NCBI GenBank assembly: GCA_937928035.1
Contig: CALFWA010000320.1
Span: 1 to 10,679 of the forward strand
Direction of reading: 5' to 3'
DNA: 10,679 nucleotides
Origin: an uncultured Caldilinea sp.
Lineage (GTDB): Bacteria; Chloroflexota; Anaerolineae; Caldilineales; Caldilineaceae
Both the position numbers and the translations under genes were made by a program. Under the pieces are notes generated by a model. The model was given only the letters and a program-made list of their open reading frames with translations, ran no database searches and had not been told where the DNA came from. Position 1 is the stretch's first letter. The number at the start of each line of letters is the position of its first letter. Positions 1 through 10,679 of the stretch are shown here, one piece after another.

Positions 1-74
1 GATGTGCGACGAACGTCGGAGTTGCGGCTTAGCAGGGCGGATAACAATCGGTTGATCTTAGACTGGTCGGTCAT
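1..74 (-). CDS. 5' end of a leftward gene, unidentified product (partial)
   Basis: An ATG at 74-72 on the minus strand opens a frame that stays open to the left edge. It encodes about 24 residues beginning MTDQSKINRLLSALLSRNSD, a credible, soluble, helical N-terminus with no signal peptide. The residues are too few to name a family. It shows neither a CxxCxxxC motif nor a twin-arginine leader, so nothing suggests a molybdopterin oxidoreductase. No clear Shine-Dalgarno is visible; there is only a weak GAAAG upstream. The opposite strand is also open here (frame 1, ending at a TGA at 166-168), so a plus-strand gene end is the main alternative. The minus frame is preferred because it starts with ATG and reads like a natural N-terminus. 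Confidence 0.38.
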   Translation of the reverse strand, partial: MTDQSKINRLLSALLSRNSDVRRT

Positions 75-133
75 AGTCGATGCTTTCGATGATCGTTGCG
101 AGATTGACAAGTTTCCCGATAATTCTGAATCTT

Positions 134-165
134 CCGTAGGCGTAGCCCAGGGCCTGCGGCTACGG
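134..165. repeat. Imperfect inverted repeat (CCGTAG...CTACGG)
   Basis: CCGTAG at 134-139 pairs with CTACGG at 160-165. Beyond a G-G mismatch the pairing continues inward (CGTAG against CTGCG with one G-T wobble), giving a hairpin of about 12 pairs with mismatches. It sits in non-coding DNA about 40 bases from a stronger palindrome. It may be a dispersed repetitive element or a transcript-end structure; the sequence alone cannot decide. Confidence 0.5.
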
Positions 166-202
166 TGAATCCAAAAGACCGGCGGCGGCGACGCCCCTTT
201 CA

Positions 203-230
203 CCCCCTCTCCCAGCCTTGGGAGAGGGGG
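203..230. repeat. Perfect 12-bp palindrome, REP-like element or terminator hairpin
   Basis: CCCCCTCTCCCA (203-214) and TGGGAGAGGGGG (219-230) are perfect reverse complements around a GCCT loop. From general knowledge, C/T-rich palindromes of this form, followed by a GTGAGGG-like tail (here GGTGAGGG at 236-243), are common dispersed intergenic repeats in GC-rich bacteria. That origin is favoured over a dedicated terminator because no T-tract follows on either strand. The 10-mer ACCGGCGGCG occurs at 178-187 and again at 247-256, bracketing the element. This could be a target-site duplication or chance in GC-rich DNA. Confidence 0.7.
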
Positions 231-291
231 CAGGAGGTGAGGGCCCACCGGCGGCGCATCTCCCAACCCCCCATTGTGTAACCCAGCAGGT

Positions 292-2612
<2,321 letters not shown>

Positions 2613-2617
2613 GGGGG

Positions 2618-2624
2618 CCTCCTA
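2618..2624 (-). promoter_or_regulatory. Ribosome binding site fused to the tusA stop codon
   Basis: The minus strand reads TAGGAGG, in which TAG is the stop codon of tusA (2624-2622) and AGGAGG is the Shine-Dalgarno of the DsrE2 gene, 5 nt before its ATG. A ribosome finishing tusA therefore sits on the next start site. This supports co-translation of carrier and acceptor in similar amounts. Confidence 0.85.
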
Positions 2625-2891
2625 TTTCGTGCGTTGCACGTAATGCAGATAGAGCGTCTTGCCGTCGGGGGCGGCTTCCTCGCTTTGGGCCAGCAGCGCC
2701 ACGTTGTTGGCTGCTTTGGCCCAGCCCTGAAAATCCTTGACGCTGCCGCGGTCAGTGCTGATCACTTTCAAGACCTGACCTACGTCCAGCTTGAGAATCG
2801 CCTGCCGCGCCTTGACCAGCGGCATCGGGCAGTTCAGCCCGCGGACATCGAGCTCCTGGTGCACTTGAATCGTGGCTACGTCGATGGTCAT
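2622..2891 (-). CDS. tusA: TusA-family sulfur-carrier protein
   Basis: This protein of 89 residues is close to the usual 75-85 of TusA. TusA accepts a persulfide from a rhodanese or cysteine desulfurase and passes it to DsrE-type or other acceptors in the cytoplasm. The diagnostic motif is LDVRGLNCPMPLVKAR, with the sulfur-carrying Cys21 in CPMP at the start of the first helix. The rest shows the two-helix, four-strand pattern of the family. I chose the ATG at 2891 over an upstream in-frame start at 2933 because AAAGGAG lies 12 nt ahead of it and because the family begins at about this point. The gap to the rhodanese/MBL gene is 55 nt. In sulfur oxidisers tusA commonly sits beside rhodanese and dsrE genes, as it does here. 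Confidence 0.93.
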   Translation of the reverse strand: MTIDVATIQVHQELDVRGLNCPMPLVKARQAILKLDVGQVLKVISTDRGSVKDFQGWAKAANNVALLAQSEEAAPDGKTLYLHYVQRTK

Positions 2892-2946
2892 AGATGGCAA
2901 TGGCTCCTTTCTTTGGACGATGTGTGCAAGCATGTTGCGTGGTGCA

Positions 2947-4161
<1,215 letters not shown>

Positions 4162-4295
4162 GCGCCTTCTCCTCACACCGAAGCAGATTCGAAGTAATTG
4201 ATTTTTGCAATTCAGGAAGTGTGCTTCAGTTTACGCCGGATTGGAGGGAATTTCATCCCCCAGAAGGGTGAATTTTGGGAATTCCGGCCGGAAAT
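4162..4295 (-). promoter_or_regulatory. Upstream region of the sulfur operon, with inverted and direct repeats
   Basis: This AT-richer gap separates the response regulator (ending at 4296) from the sulfur operon start. It should contain the operon promoter and any terminator of the two-component genes. Visible structure: an imperfect hairpin, TTCA-(T)-CCC at 4252-4259 with GGGTGAA at 4266-4272; a repeated GGGAATT at 4246-4252 and 4277-4283, 31 bp apart (about three helical turns); and AATTG/CAATT arms at 4196-4212. No well-matched -35/-10 pair is evident on the minus strand. The region could be an activator-dependent promoter, but this is inference. Confidence 0.45.
4282..4293. repeat. 12-bp perfect palindrome TTCCGGCCGGAA
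   Basis: TTCCGGCCGGAA is perfectly self-complementary and lies 3 nt beyond the stop codon of the response regulator, about 120 bases upstream of the rhodanese/MBL start. It could be a dimeric-regulator site for the sulfur operon or a simple 3' structure. It overlaps the second GGGAATT copy. A perfect 12-mer palindrome in a short intergenic gap is suggestive but not proof. Confidence 0.45.
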
Positions 4296-4943
4296 TTACA
4301 CCTCGATCAGGCCGCAGCGCACCGCTTCGATGACGGCCTGGGTGCGGTTAGGCTGGTCGAGCTTGCGCAGGATGCTCTTGACGTGGGAGCGCACCGTCTC
4401 TTCGCTGACGACCAGGCGTTCGGCGATCTCCCGGTTGGTGGCCATGGTCGCCATCAGCTGCAGCACTTCCATCTCGCGGCGGGTCAAGGGAGGGTGGTGG
4501 GCCTGAGGGTGACGAGACGCGCCTTGGAGCAAATGGAGCACATCAGGATGGATATAGCTTTCATCGGCGGCGACGCGGCGGATGGCGTCGGCGAGTTCGG
4601 CGGGCGTCACCTCTTTGGGCACGTAGCCATCGACCTGGGCTTCCACCGCCGCCTGCACAAGACGGGCGTCCTGCGCGCCGCTCAGGACAAGGATACGGGA
4701 GTGCGGCGCCAAACGGCGCAGCTCCGGCGCCACCGCACCGCCGCTGCGATCGGGCAGGGCCAAGTCGAGCAAAATCAGGTCAGGTTGCAACGTCTCGGCC
4801 ATGTGCAAGGCGGCGGCGGCGGAGCCTGCCTCGCCCACGACGACGAAATCGCGCTGTAACGAAAGCACCATTGTCAGCCCGCGGCGCACAACGGCGTGAT
4901 CGTCGACGATCAGAATGCGGATCGGCTGCTGTGAATCGCTCAT
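4296..4943 (-). CDS. NarL/LuxR-type response regulator
   Basis: This 215-residue protein is a standard two-domain transcription regulator. The receiver (about 8-125) has the acidic pair Asp14/Asp15, phosphoacceptor Asp60 in LILLDLALPD, Ser88 at the switch position and Lys110. The C-terminal LuxR helix-turn-helix (about 151-211) has the family pattern LTRREMEVLQLMA and NREIAERLVVSEETVRSHV. Its ATG overlaps the stop of the histidine kinase by 4 nt (ATGA), there is no Shine-Dalgarno of its own, and translation is probably coupled. On phosphorylation it would dimerise and bind promoter DNA. The sulfur operon immediately downstream, on the same strand, is the obvious candidate target, by position only. 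Confidence 0.95.
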   Translation of the reverse strand: MSDSQQPIRILIVDDHAVVRRGLTMVLSLQRDFVVVGEAGSAAAALHMAETLQPDLILLDLALPDRSGGAVAPELRRLAPHSRILVLSGAQDARLVQAAVEAQVDGYVPKEVTPAELADAIRRVAADESYIHPDVLHLLQGASRHPQAHHPPLTRREMEVLQLMATMATNREIAERLVVSEETVRSHVKSILRKLDQPNRTQAVIEAVRCGLIEV

Positions 4944-6727
4944 GGTAAAGGTGCGGCGCGCTGCAAGGGGATATCGATGTAAAGTCGCACGCCCTCGCCG
5001 GGTCGTGTTTCGTGAAGGAAACGACCGCCCAGCCGCTCTGCGCGGCGACGGATGCCGTCTAGGCCGACGCCGTCCAAGATGGCTGCCTGCGCCGGATCGA
5101 AACCAACGCCGTCATCTTCGATGGTCACGGCGACGCCGCCGTTGCACTCTTCAATGGCAATGCGAGCCTGGCAGGCATTGGCGTGGCGGGCGATGTTGGC
5201 GATCCCTTCCTGGGCGATCAGCAAAAGTTCGTGGCGGAGGGCGAGAGGCCAGCGGTCGAAGGCCGGCGTCACGTATACATCGAACGCCAGCCGACGCCCG
5301 ATGCAGAGCGAATTCATGTGCTTACGCAGTCCGGCGGCCAGGCGCCGACTGTCCAACCCGCCCGGGGCCAGCCCCAAAATAGCGCTGCGCATCTGGTGTA
5401 GCGCAGCAAAGGCAAGCGGCTCCAGATCGGCAAGCTGCGCTTTGACCTGCGCTGTCGCCCCTGGATGCTGTTCGAGAAGCTGGTTGCAGGCGTTGAGGCC
5501 ATAGGCAAGGCCAAAAAGCTGTTGCGACACCGAGTCGTGGATGTCGGCGGCGATGCGGTTACGCACCTCCTCAGAGGCCAGCCGTTGCGTGCGCTCAATG
5601 CAGAGCCGCAGGCTGCCGAGCGCCACGCTGGCGTGATTGGCGACCAGCGCCAGCGGCGTCCACTTTGCATCTGCAGGCGCAGTAAGCGCTTCTGTCTCCA
5701 CCAGCAGGACGCCGATCAAGTTGCCGCGCAAATGCAGCGGCGCAACCACGTAAGCTCGCTCGAGCTGGAGCCATTCGTCCAACCCAACTTCTCCGGTGGG
5801 CGGCGTCTGGGCGTCGACGGAGATGAACCGCCGCGCATGCACAGCTCGCCTAACCGGACTTTCCTCCGCCTGCCGCAAATCGAGGACAACCTCCTGAGCT
5901 GCGCAATGCGCCTCGGCGTCGTTGCGACCGCGGCGCATCCAGCCGATCAGCGACCCATCGCCGTCACTCAGCGCCACGACTGCAGCGTGATAACCCAATT
6001 CCTCCACCAGGCCTTTCAGAAGCACCTGCTGCATTTCTACCGGCTCGACCGCCGACTGCAGGCTGAGTGTTAACGATTGTATCAGACGAAGCTGCTGATT
6101 CATATGCTCCAGCTCGGCGTTGCTTTGAATGAGTTCTTGCGAGGTCCTGGAGAGTCGAGCGGTCTGTTGGCGCAAGGTTTTCAGCAGGCGAGCCGAATAA
6201 CCGAAGGTGACAGCGATCAGGTAAATCGTAAAAAGTTGCGTCAGTCCCAGATACAGCTCGATCGAAGAGGGCACGACGACCGTCGGTTGTCGCTGAGCGT
6301 AAAAGAGGGCCGAGATGTACATCGGCGTGAAAGCGAACGCCGTGGTCAATCCGCCTCGAATCTTAAAGAAAAAGGCGGCGGCCAGGATCGGCGACAAGGC
6401 GTGAAAATAGAAGGGACTGACGGCGCCGCCCGTCAACGCGACCGCTGCAGCAGAGAGCGCCAGATCGACAGCTAACAGCCACGGCGTCTGTTGCAACTGA
6501 CGATTAAGCGTTCGATGGCGCAGAGAAATCACGGCCGTGATCGCTGCTAGCACCAGGAGCACCCAACCGGTCAACGGCGCCGCAGCAGGCCCAATCCACC
6601 AGACGATCAGGGCAGGCGCCAGGCTTGCCCAGCGGAAAAAGAGAAGGACCTGGATGACTTGGTTCGCCGGATCGGCTCGATCGGTCGGATAAGGCTGGCG
6701 AGCCAGGTATGTTGAGTCACTTTTCAT
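4940..6727 (-). CDS. Membrane histidine kinase with GAF domain (HisKA_3 family)
   Basis: With the chosen start the protein has 595 residues. The N-terminal part (about 24-178) has roughly six membrane segments with short loops, so little is exposed outside. A coiled-coil-like linker (about 180-228) leads to a GAF domain (about 232-375; LHLRGNLIGVLLVE is typical). The HisKA_3 dimerisation motif RNRIAADIHDSVSQQL has phospho-acceptor His397 and the DxxxQ residues Asp398/Gln402 associated with phosphatase activity. The HATPase domain shows the N box (QEGIANIARHA), DDGVGF (538-543) and GVGLDGI. I chose the ATG at 6727, with GAGG 8 nt upstream, over an in-frame GTG at 6793 that would add 22 uncharacteristic residues. 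It forms a cognate pair with the regulator it overlaps. The ligand is unknown; several cysteines in and after the GAF domain would permit, but do not show, redox sensing. Confidence 0.94.
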   Translation of the reverse strand: MKSDSTYLARQPYPTDRADPANQVIQVLLFFRWASLAPALIVWWIGPAAAPLTGWVLLVLAAITAVISLRHRTLNRQLQQTPWLLAVDLALSAAAVALTGGAVSPFYFHALSPILAAAFFFKIRGGLTTAFAFTPMYISALFYAQRQPTVVVPSSIELYLGLTQLFTIYLIAVTFGYSARLLKTLRQQTARLSRTSQELIQSNAELEHMNQQLRLIQSLTLSLQSAVEPVEMQQVLLKGLVEELGYHAAVVALSDGDGSLIGWMRRGRNDAEAHCAAQEVVLDLRQAEESPVRRAVHARRFISVDAQTPPTGEVGLDEWLQLERAYVVAPLHLRGNLIGVLLVETEALTAPADAKWTPLALVANHASVALGSLRLCIERTQRLASEEVRNRIAADIHDSVSQQLFGLAYGLNACNQLLEQHPGATAQVKAQLADLEPLAFAALHQMRSAILGLAPGGLDSRRLAAGLRKHMNSLCIGRRLAFDVYVTPAFDRWPLALRHELLLIAQEGIANIARHANACQARIAIEECNGGVAVTIEDDGVGFDPAQAAILDGVGLDGIRRRAERLGGRFLHETRPGEGVRLYIDIPLQRAAPLP

Positions 6728-6808
6728 GGCGATTGCCTCGTTGGCGGAAGGGAACAATAAACTCGGACAGATCCTGTGATTGCGAAAGGGCACCCAACCG
6801 GCGACCTT

Positions 6809-8005
6809 TTATTCTTGCATGACCGATTGCCCCTGCCTTAATTCATCCTCGATTCGATCGATCTGGTGGAGAAGGCCGGATTCAATTGCCAAATGATAGG
6901 CTTTCCCGATAAAGTAATTCCATCCTTGAACATCGCGCATGATGCGACAGAGTTTGGCGAAAGTTCGCATGAATAATACACGATGAAGCGGGCCAATTTG
7001 AGGAATTTGATCCATGCGGTCGTATTCTCTTGTAAGAACGCGCTTTGCATCTTTGTAATTGCCGTGTTGGAGGTAAGCCTGGGCCAGCGCTTCTGAGTTG
7101 AGGAATGAAAGCAAGGGGGCGTACAAATCGCTTCTGCGTTCACAACTGGCGGCAGCTTCATCTGCAAGGTTTTCGACCTCCCCAATCGAGAAGCGCGGCA
7201 ATTCTGCCATAGATTTGATTTTGTCGCGAAGCACATGGGGCCTCCACAGGTCGCCTTGCTGTTTCATCGCATTCATCGTCTCGGCGCGCGCACAAAACCT
7301 TAAAGCTTCTCGAGGTTGTCCCATGTGGTAATACGCAATTGCCTGGGAACGAACCGAGTTAATTGCCAAAGCATCCAACAGTTCACGCTCTTGTCGATAT
7401 TGTAACGGGTCGAGGCTGTCGATAACAGCACACGCCAGCTTTGCATGCCAAAGCGCATCATCGGGACGATTCAGTACGCACTGGGAATCATGGACGATCA
7501 GGCAAAGTTTAATGTAGGCCAGCGGCCCACTTTCTGGGCAAATTTGCCGGAGCAAGTTGCTTGCCATATCTCTGGAGAGCTGATAATACCGACTCGCCAG
7601 CTCGTGTTCGGAAGCGAATGTCGCCTGAACGTGGATTTGTTCAACCTCTTCGACCAGTTCGGCCACAGGTCGCTCTAATAGCTCCACTCTCGCTGCGCCA
7701 TCAGCCTGGATACGTTTTTCGTTGGCTAAGGTCATATGCCAGAGAAGGCGCTCTCGAATCTCCGGAGAAGCGTGAATTGCCTGAGCAATTCTCTGAGCGA
7801 CTTTCAGAGAGGGTGTCCGGGTTATGGACGCCCTATGGTAAGGATCGCGATCCAGCTTCAGAATATAACTCAGGTAGACAGGTGAAATTTTTGCGCGTTG
7901 CGCCAATTTCCGCTTACTTCCGGGCGCACGGAGCAGCTGGTTGAGGATAGCAACATACGTCTCTCTGTGGAACTGAGCCTCTGCTGCGTCGCTGAGGATG
8001 CTCAC
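6809..8005 (-). CDS. XRE-like HTH protein with TPR-like C-terminal domain
   Basis: This 398-residue protein is not matched to a named family. Residues about 16-80 look like an XRE/Cro-type helix-turn-helix (KRKLAQRAKISPVYLSYILK, then SLKVAQRIAQAI), with a longer-than-usual loop after the recognition helix. From about 110 to the end it is all-helical with TPR-like pairs, for example SQAIAYYHMGQPREALRFCARA (219-240) and ALAQAYLQHGNYKDAKRVL (306-324). There is no membrane segment. HTH plus TPR is the layout of RRNPP-type peptide-responsive regulators, but many unrelated regulators share it. The start is GTG at 8005, the only start near the open frame's beginning; its AAGGA lies only about 2 nt ahead, too close to be ideal. 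A sampled 60-base line is about 47% GC, lower than the flanking genes. It precedes the kinase gene by 81 nt on the same strand and is divergent from the second kinase. Confidence 0.8.
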   Translation of the reverse strand: MSILSDAAEAQFHRETYVAILNQLLRAPGSKRKLAQRAKISPVYLSYILKLDRDPYHRASITRTPSLKVAQRIAQAIHASPEIRERLLWHMTLANEKRIQADGAARVELLERPVAELVEEVEQIHVQATFASEHELASRYYQLSRDMASNLLRQICPESGPLAYIKLCLIVHDSQCVLNRPDDALWHAKLACAVIDSLDPLQYRQERELLDALAINSVRSQAIAYYHMGQPREALRFCARAETMNAMKQQGDLWRPHVLRDKIKSMAELPRFSIGEVENLADEAAASCERRSDLYAPLLSFLNSEALAQAYLQHGNYKDAKRVLTREYDRMDQIPQIGPLHRVLFMRTFAKLCRIMRDVQGWNYFIGKAYHLAIESGLLHQIDRIEDELRQGQSVMQE

Positions 8006-8017
8006 GTCCTTACATTA

Positions 8018-8041
8018 CACTCTTGAAAACACTCTTGAAAA
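8018..8041. repeat. Perfect tandem 12-bp direct repeat
   Basis: CACTCTTGAAAA occurs twice with no gap (8018-8029 and 8030-8041). On the minus strand this is two TTTTCAAGAGTG units in the predicted 5' leader of the HTH-TPR gene, 12 nt before its GTG start. It could be an operator bound by two protein units, an mRNA control element, or a recent slippage duplication. Confidence 0.85.
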
Positions 8042-8078
8042 TGAACATGGAATTAAACAAAAATTTAGCTTGAGCTGT

Positions 8079-8107
8079 AGTATACTCAATATTAGCAATA
8101 CCCTCAA
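8079..8107 (-). promoter_or_regulatory. Sigma-70-type promoter for the HTH-TPR gene
   Basis: On the minus strand, TTGAGG (8107-8102; 4/6 to TTGACA) is followed by a 17-nt spacer and TATACT (8084-8079; 5/6 to TATAAT). Initiation would fall near 8072, giving a leader of roughly 65 nt that contains the tandem 12-bp repeat. The -10 lies within the palindrome AGTATACT (8079-8086), and TATTGAG occurs twice exactly 18 bp apart (8109-8103 and 8091-8085), the first copy overlapping the -35. These repeats may be operator sites. No equally good plus-strand promoter for the divergent kinase was found. Confidence 0.55.
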
Positions 8108-8157
8108 TAGACGAGAAAGGCAATCCTCCGGTTGTATGACGTCCGGAGCTAAAGTTC

Positions 8158-9864
<1,707 letters not shown>

Positions 9865-9921
9865 TACGGCGATGCAGAATATTTTGTACATCTAAAAGAA
9901 TCGACAATGCCACTCATTTAT

Positions 9922-9927
9922 AGGAGG
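9922..9927 (+). promoter_or_regulatory. Ribosome binding site that decides the regulator start
   Basis: AGGAGG lies 11 nt before an ATG at 9939 and only 2 nt before an in-frame TTG at 9930. The TTG is too close to be used, so the ATG is taken as the start even though the spacing is on the long side. Confidence 0.75.
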
Positions 9928-9938
9928 TTTTGTCGGCC

Positions 9939-10613
9939 ATGCACCCCTCAGACTTCCGGACACAAGGGGATCGAATCACAGTTGCCTTGGTTGACGATTC
10001 CGCAATTTTTTTAGAAGGGCTTGTCCGGCTGTTAGAAAGAGAAGAAGATTTGCAGGTCGTGGCCGTGGCATACAACGCCGCAGACGGGCTTCAAGCCATC
10101 CTCGAACGACAGCCGCAAGTTGCAGTGCTTGACCTGCGGCTGCGCCGCAGCGCTTGTGACGACGAATCTCGCCTAGAGACCGGCATCGAACTCCTTCGTC
10201 AGATTCACCGAAAGACCGCCACCCTGGCGCTTATCCTGAGCAGCTATCAAACTCCTGCCTGGGTGCGCGCCGCAGCGCAGGCTGGTGCATATGGCTTCTG
10301 CGATAAAGATGCACACGCTCAGACACTCATGCTCATGATTCGCACCCTTGCGCGCCAGCAACTCGCGCTTTGGACCCCCCAACAGCAGGCATGGCTGCTG
10401 GAGTCTCCTCCTGGATCGCTTACTCAGCGCGAGTTGCAAATCTTGCATCTGGTAGAAAAAGGGTGGAGCGATCGGGCCATTGCCGAACACCTCGGCCTTC
10501 ACGTCAAAACGATCAGTAAACGCCTGGAGGTCCTGCGCGAAAAATTCGGCGTTCATTCGCGCACAGAGATGGTGCGACGCGCCCGACAGCTTGGGCTTTT
10601 TCCTTCAGAATAG
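9939..10613 (+). CDS. NarL/LuxR-type response regulator, partner of the PDZ-like kinase
   Basis: This 224-residue protein has a receiver domain with Asp19/Asp20, phosphoacceptor Asp65 in VAVLDLRL, Ser101/Ser102 at the switch position and Lys123. The loop after Asp65 is about seven residues longer than in the other regulator of this window (RRSACDDESRLETG, with no MP/LP motif). The LuxR helix-turn-helix (about 158-220) has LTQRELQILHLVEKGWSDRAIAEHLGLHVKTISKRL in family register. It lies 74 nt after the kinase gene on the same strand and is very probably its cognate output. Its target genes are unknown; a further gene starting 60 nt downstream is the closest candidate. Confidence 0.93.
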   Translation: MHPSDFRTQGDRITVALVDDSAIFLEGLVRLLEREEDLQVVAVAYNAADGLQAILERQPQVAVLDLRLRRSACDDESRLETGIELLRQIHRKTATLALILSSYQTPAWVRAAAQAGAYGFCDKDAHAQTLMLMIRTLARQQLALWTPQQQAWLLESPPGSLTQRELQILHLVEKGWSDRAIAEHLGLHVKTISKRLEVLREKFGVHSRTEMVRRARQLGLFPSE

Positions 10614-10619
10614 TAGGAA

Positions 10620-10646
10620 CTTTTCTTACAGTCCTGCAAGGAAAAG
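10620..10646 (+). terminator. Weak stem-loop after the response regulator
   Basis: CTTTTCTT (10620-10627) can pair with AAGGAAAAG (10638-10646) with one bulged G around a 10-nt loop. It starts 7 nt after the stop codon. The stem is AT-rich and has no T-tract after it, so it may only attenuate transcription towards the next gene or be incidental. Confidence 0.3.
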
Positions 10647-10673
10647 CTCATTTCAAAACTGGAGGGATAAGGG

Positions 10674-10679
10674 ATGGGT
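10674..10679 (+). CDS. Start of a further plus-strand gene (partial)
   Basis: GGAGGG at 10661-10666 followed 7 nt later by ATG (10674) is a near-ideal translation start. Only two codons (Met-Gly) are inside the window, so the product is unknown. The orientation and the 60-nt gap suggest it may be co-transcribed with, or controlled by, the upstream two-component pair. Confidence 0.5.

Larger units (their letters stand above)
75..291. other. Non-coding gap between the FeS-NrfD gene and the next leftward gene
   Basis: This 217-base stretch lies downstream of the sulfur operon and upstream of the putative gene at 1-74. I see no convincing gene in it. It contains two palindromic elements (134-165 and 203-230), the second bracketed by a 10-bp direct repeat. 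Because the operon ends at 292, the hairpins could also help terminate its transcript, although no T-run follows either of them on the minus strand. Confidence 0.6.

Noticed and set aside
134..256. CRISPR array
   Set aside because: The palindromes differ from each other and there are no regularly spaced identical repeats with spacers anywhere in the window.
4162..4176. In-frame GTG start at 4176 for the rhodanese/MBL protein
   Set aside because: It would add MRRRR, and these codons are themselves the Shine-Dalgarno (GAGGAG) for the ATG at 4161.
6728..6793. In-frame GTG start at 6793 for the GAF kinase
   Set aside because: The spacing to an AAGG upstream is poor, while the ATG at 6727 has GAGG at 8 nt and gives a usual kinase N-terminus.
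8041..8073. Ten-codon plus-strand frame (MNMELNKNLA) in the divergent promoter region, considered as a signalling peptide
   Set aside because: No Shine-Dalgarno, no secretion signal, and it overlaps the tandem repeat; too short to support.

Overview
The window is dense, GC-rich bacterial DNA. On gene content it looks like an environmental, possibly Chloroflexota-type bacterium: NarL-type two-component pairs, a sulfur-transfer operon, and a strong 'CCCCTCTCCCA' palindrome of a kind that is dispersed in such genomes. This assignment is inference; there is no rRNA or other phylogenetic marker here.

Layout. (1) Positions 1-291 hold the likely start of a leftward gene running off the left edge (1-74) and a non-coding stretch with two palindromic elements. 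(2) Positions 292-4161 (minus strand) form a tight four-gene operon, read from right to left: a rhodanese plus metallo-beta-lactamase-fold (persulfide-dioxygenase-like) protein, TusA, a DsrE2-type protein, and one membrane polypeptide fusing a 16-cysteine ferredoxin-like module to NrfD. (3) Positions 4296-6727 (minus) encode a histidine kinase with a GAF domain and, overlapping by 4 nt, its LuxR/NarL-type response regulator. (4) Positions 6809-8005 (minus) encode an AT-richer protein with an XRE-like helix-turn-helix followed by TPR-like helices. (5) Positions 8006-8157 are a divergent intergenic region with a good minus-strand promoter, spaced TATTGAG repeats and a perfect tandem 12-bp repeat. 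(6) Positions 8158-10613 (plus) encode a second two-component pair: a polytopic kinase with a PDZ-like extracytoplasmic segment (ComP-like layout) and a NarL-type regulator. A further plus-strand gene appears to start at 10674.

How the genes may work together. In the sulfur operon, rhodanese, TusA and DsrE2 would pass sulfane sulfur between protein cysteines, and the metallo-beta-lactamase domain could oxidise a low-molecular-weight persulfide to sulfite. The FeS-NrfD protein would exchange electrons with the quinone pool. It resembles the B and C subunits of a cytoplasm-facing sulfite dehydrogenase or polysulfide reductase, but no molybdopterin catalytic subunit is encoded nearby. The adjacent kinase/regulator pair has the same orientation and is a natural candidate to control the operon. 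The XRE-TPR protein and the second kinase pair form a regulatory cluster whose signal is unknown.
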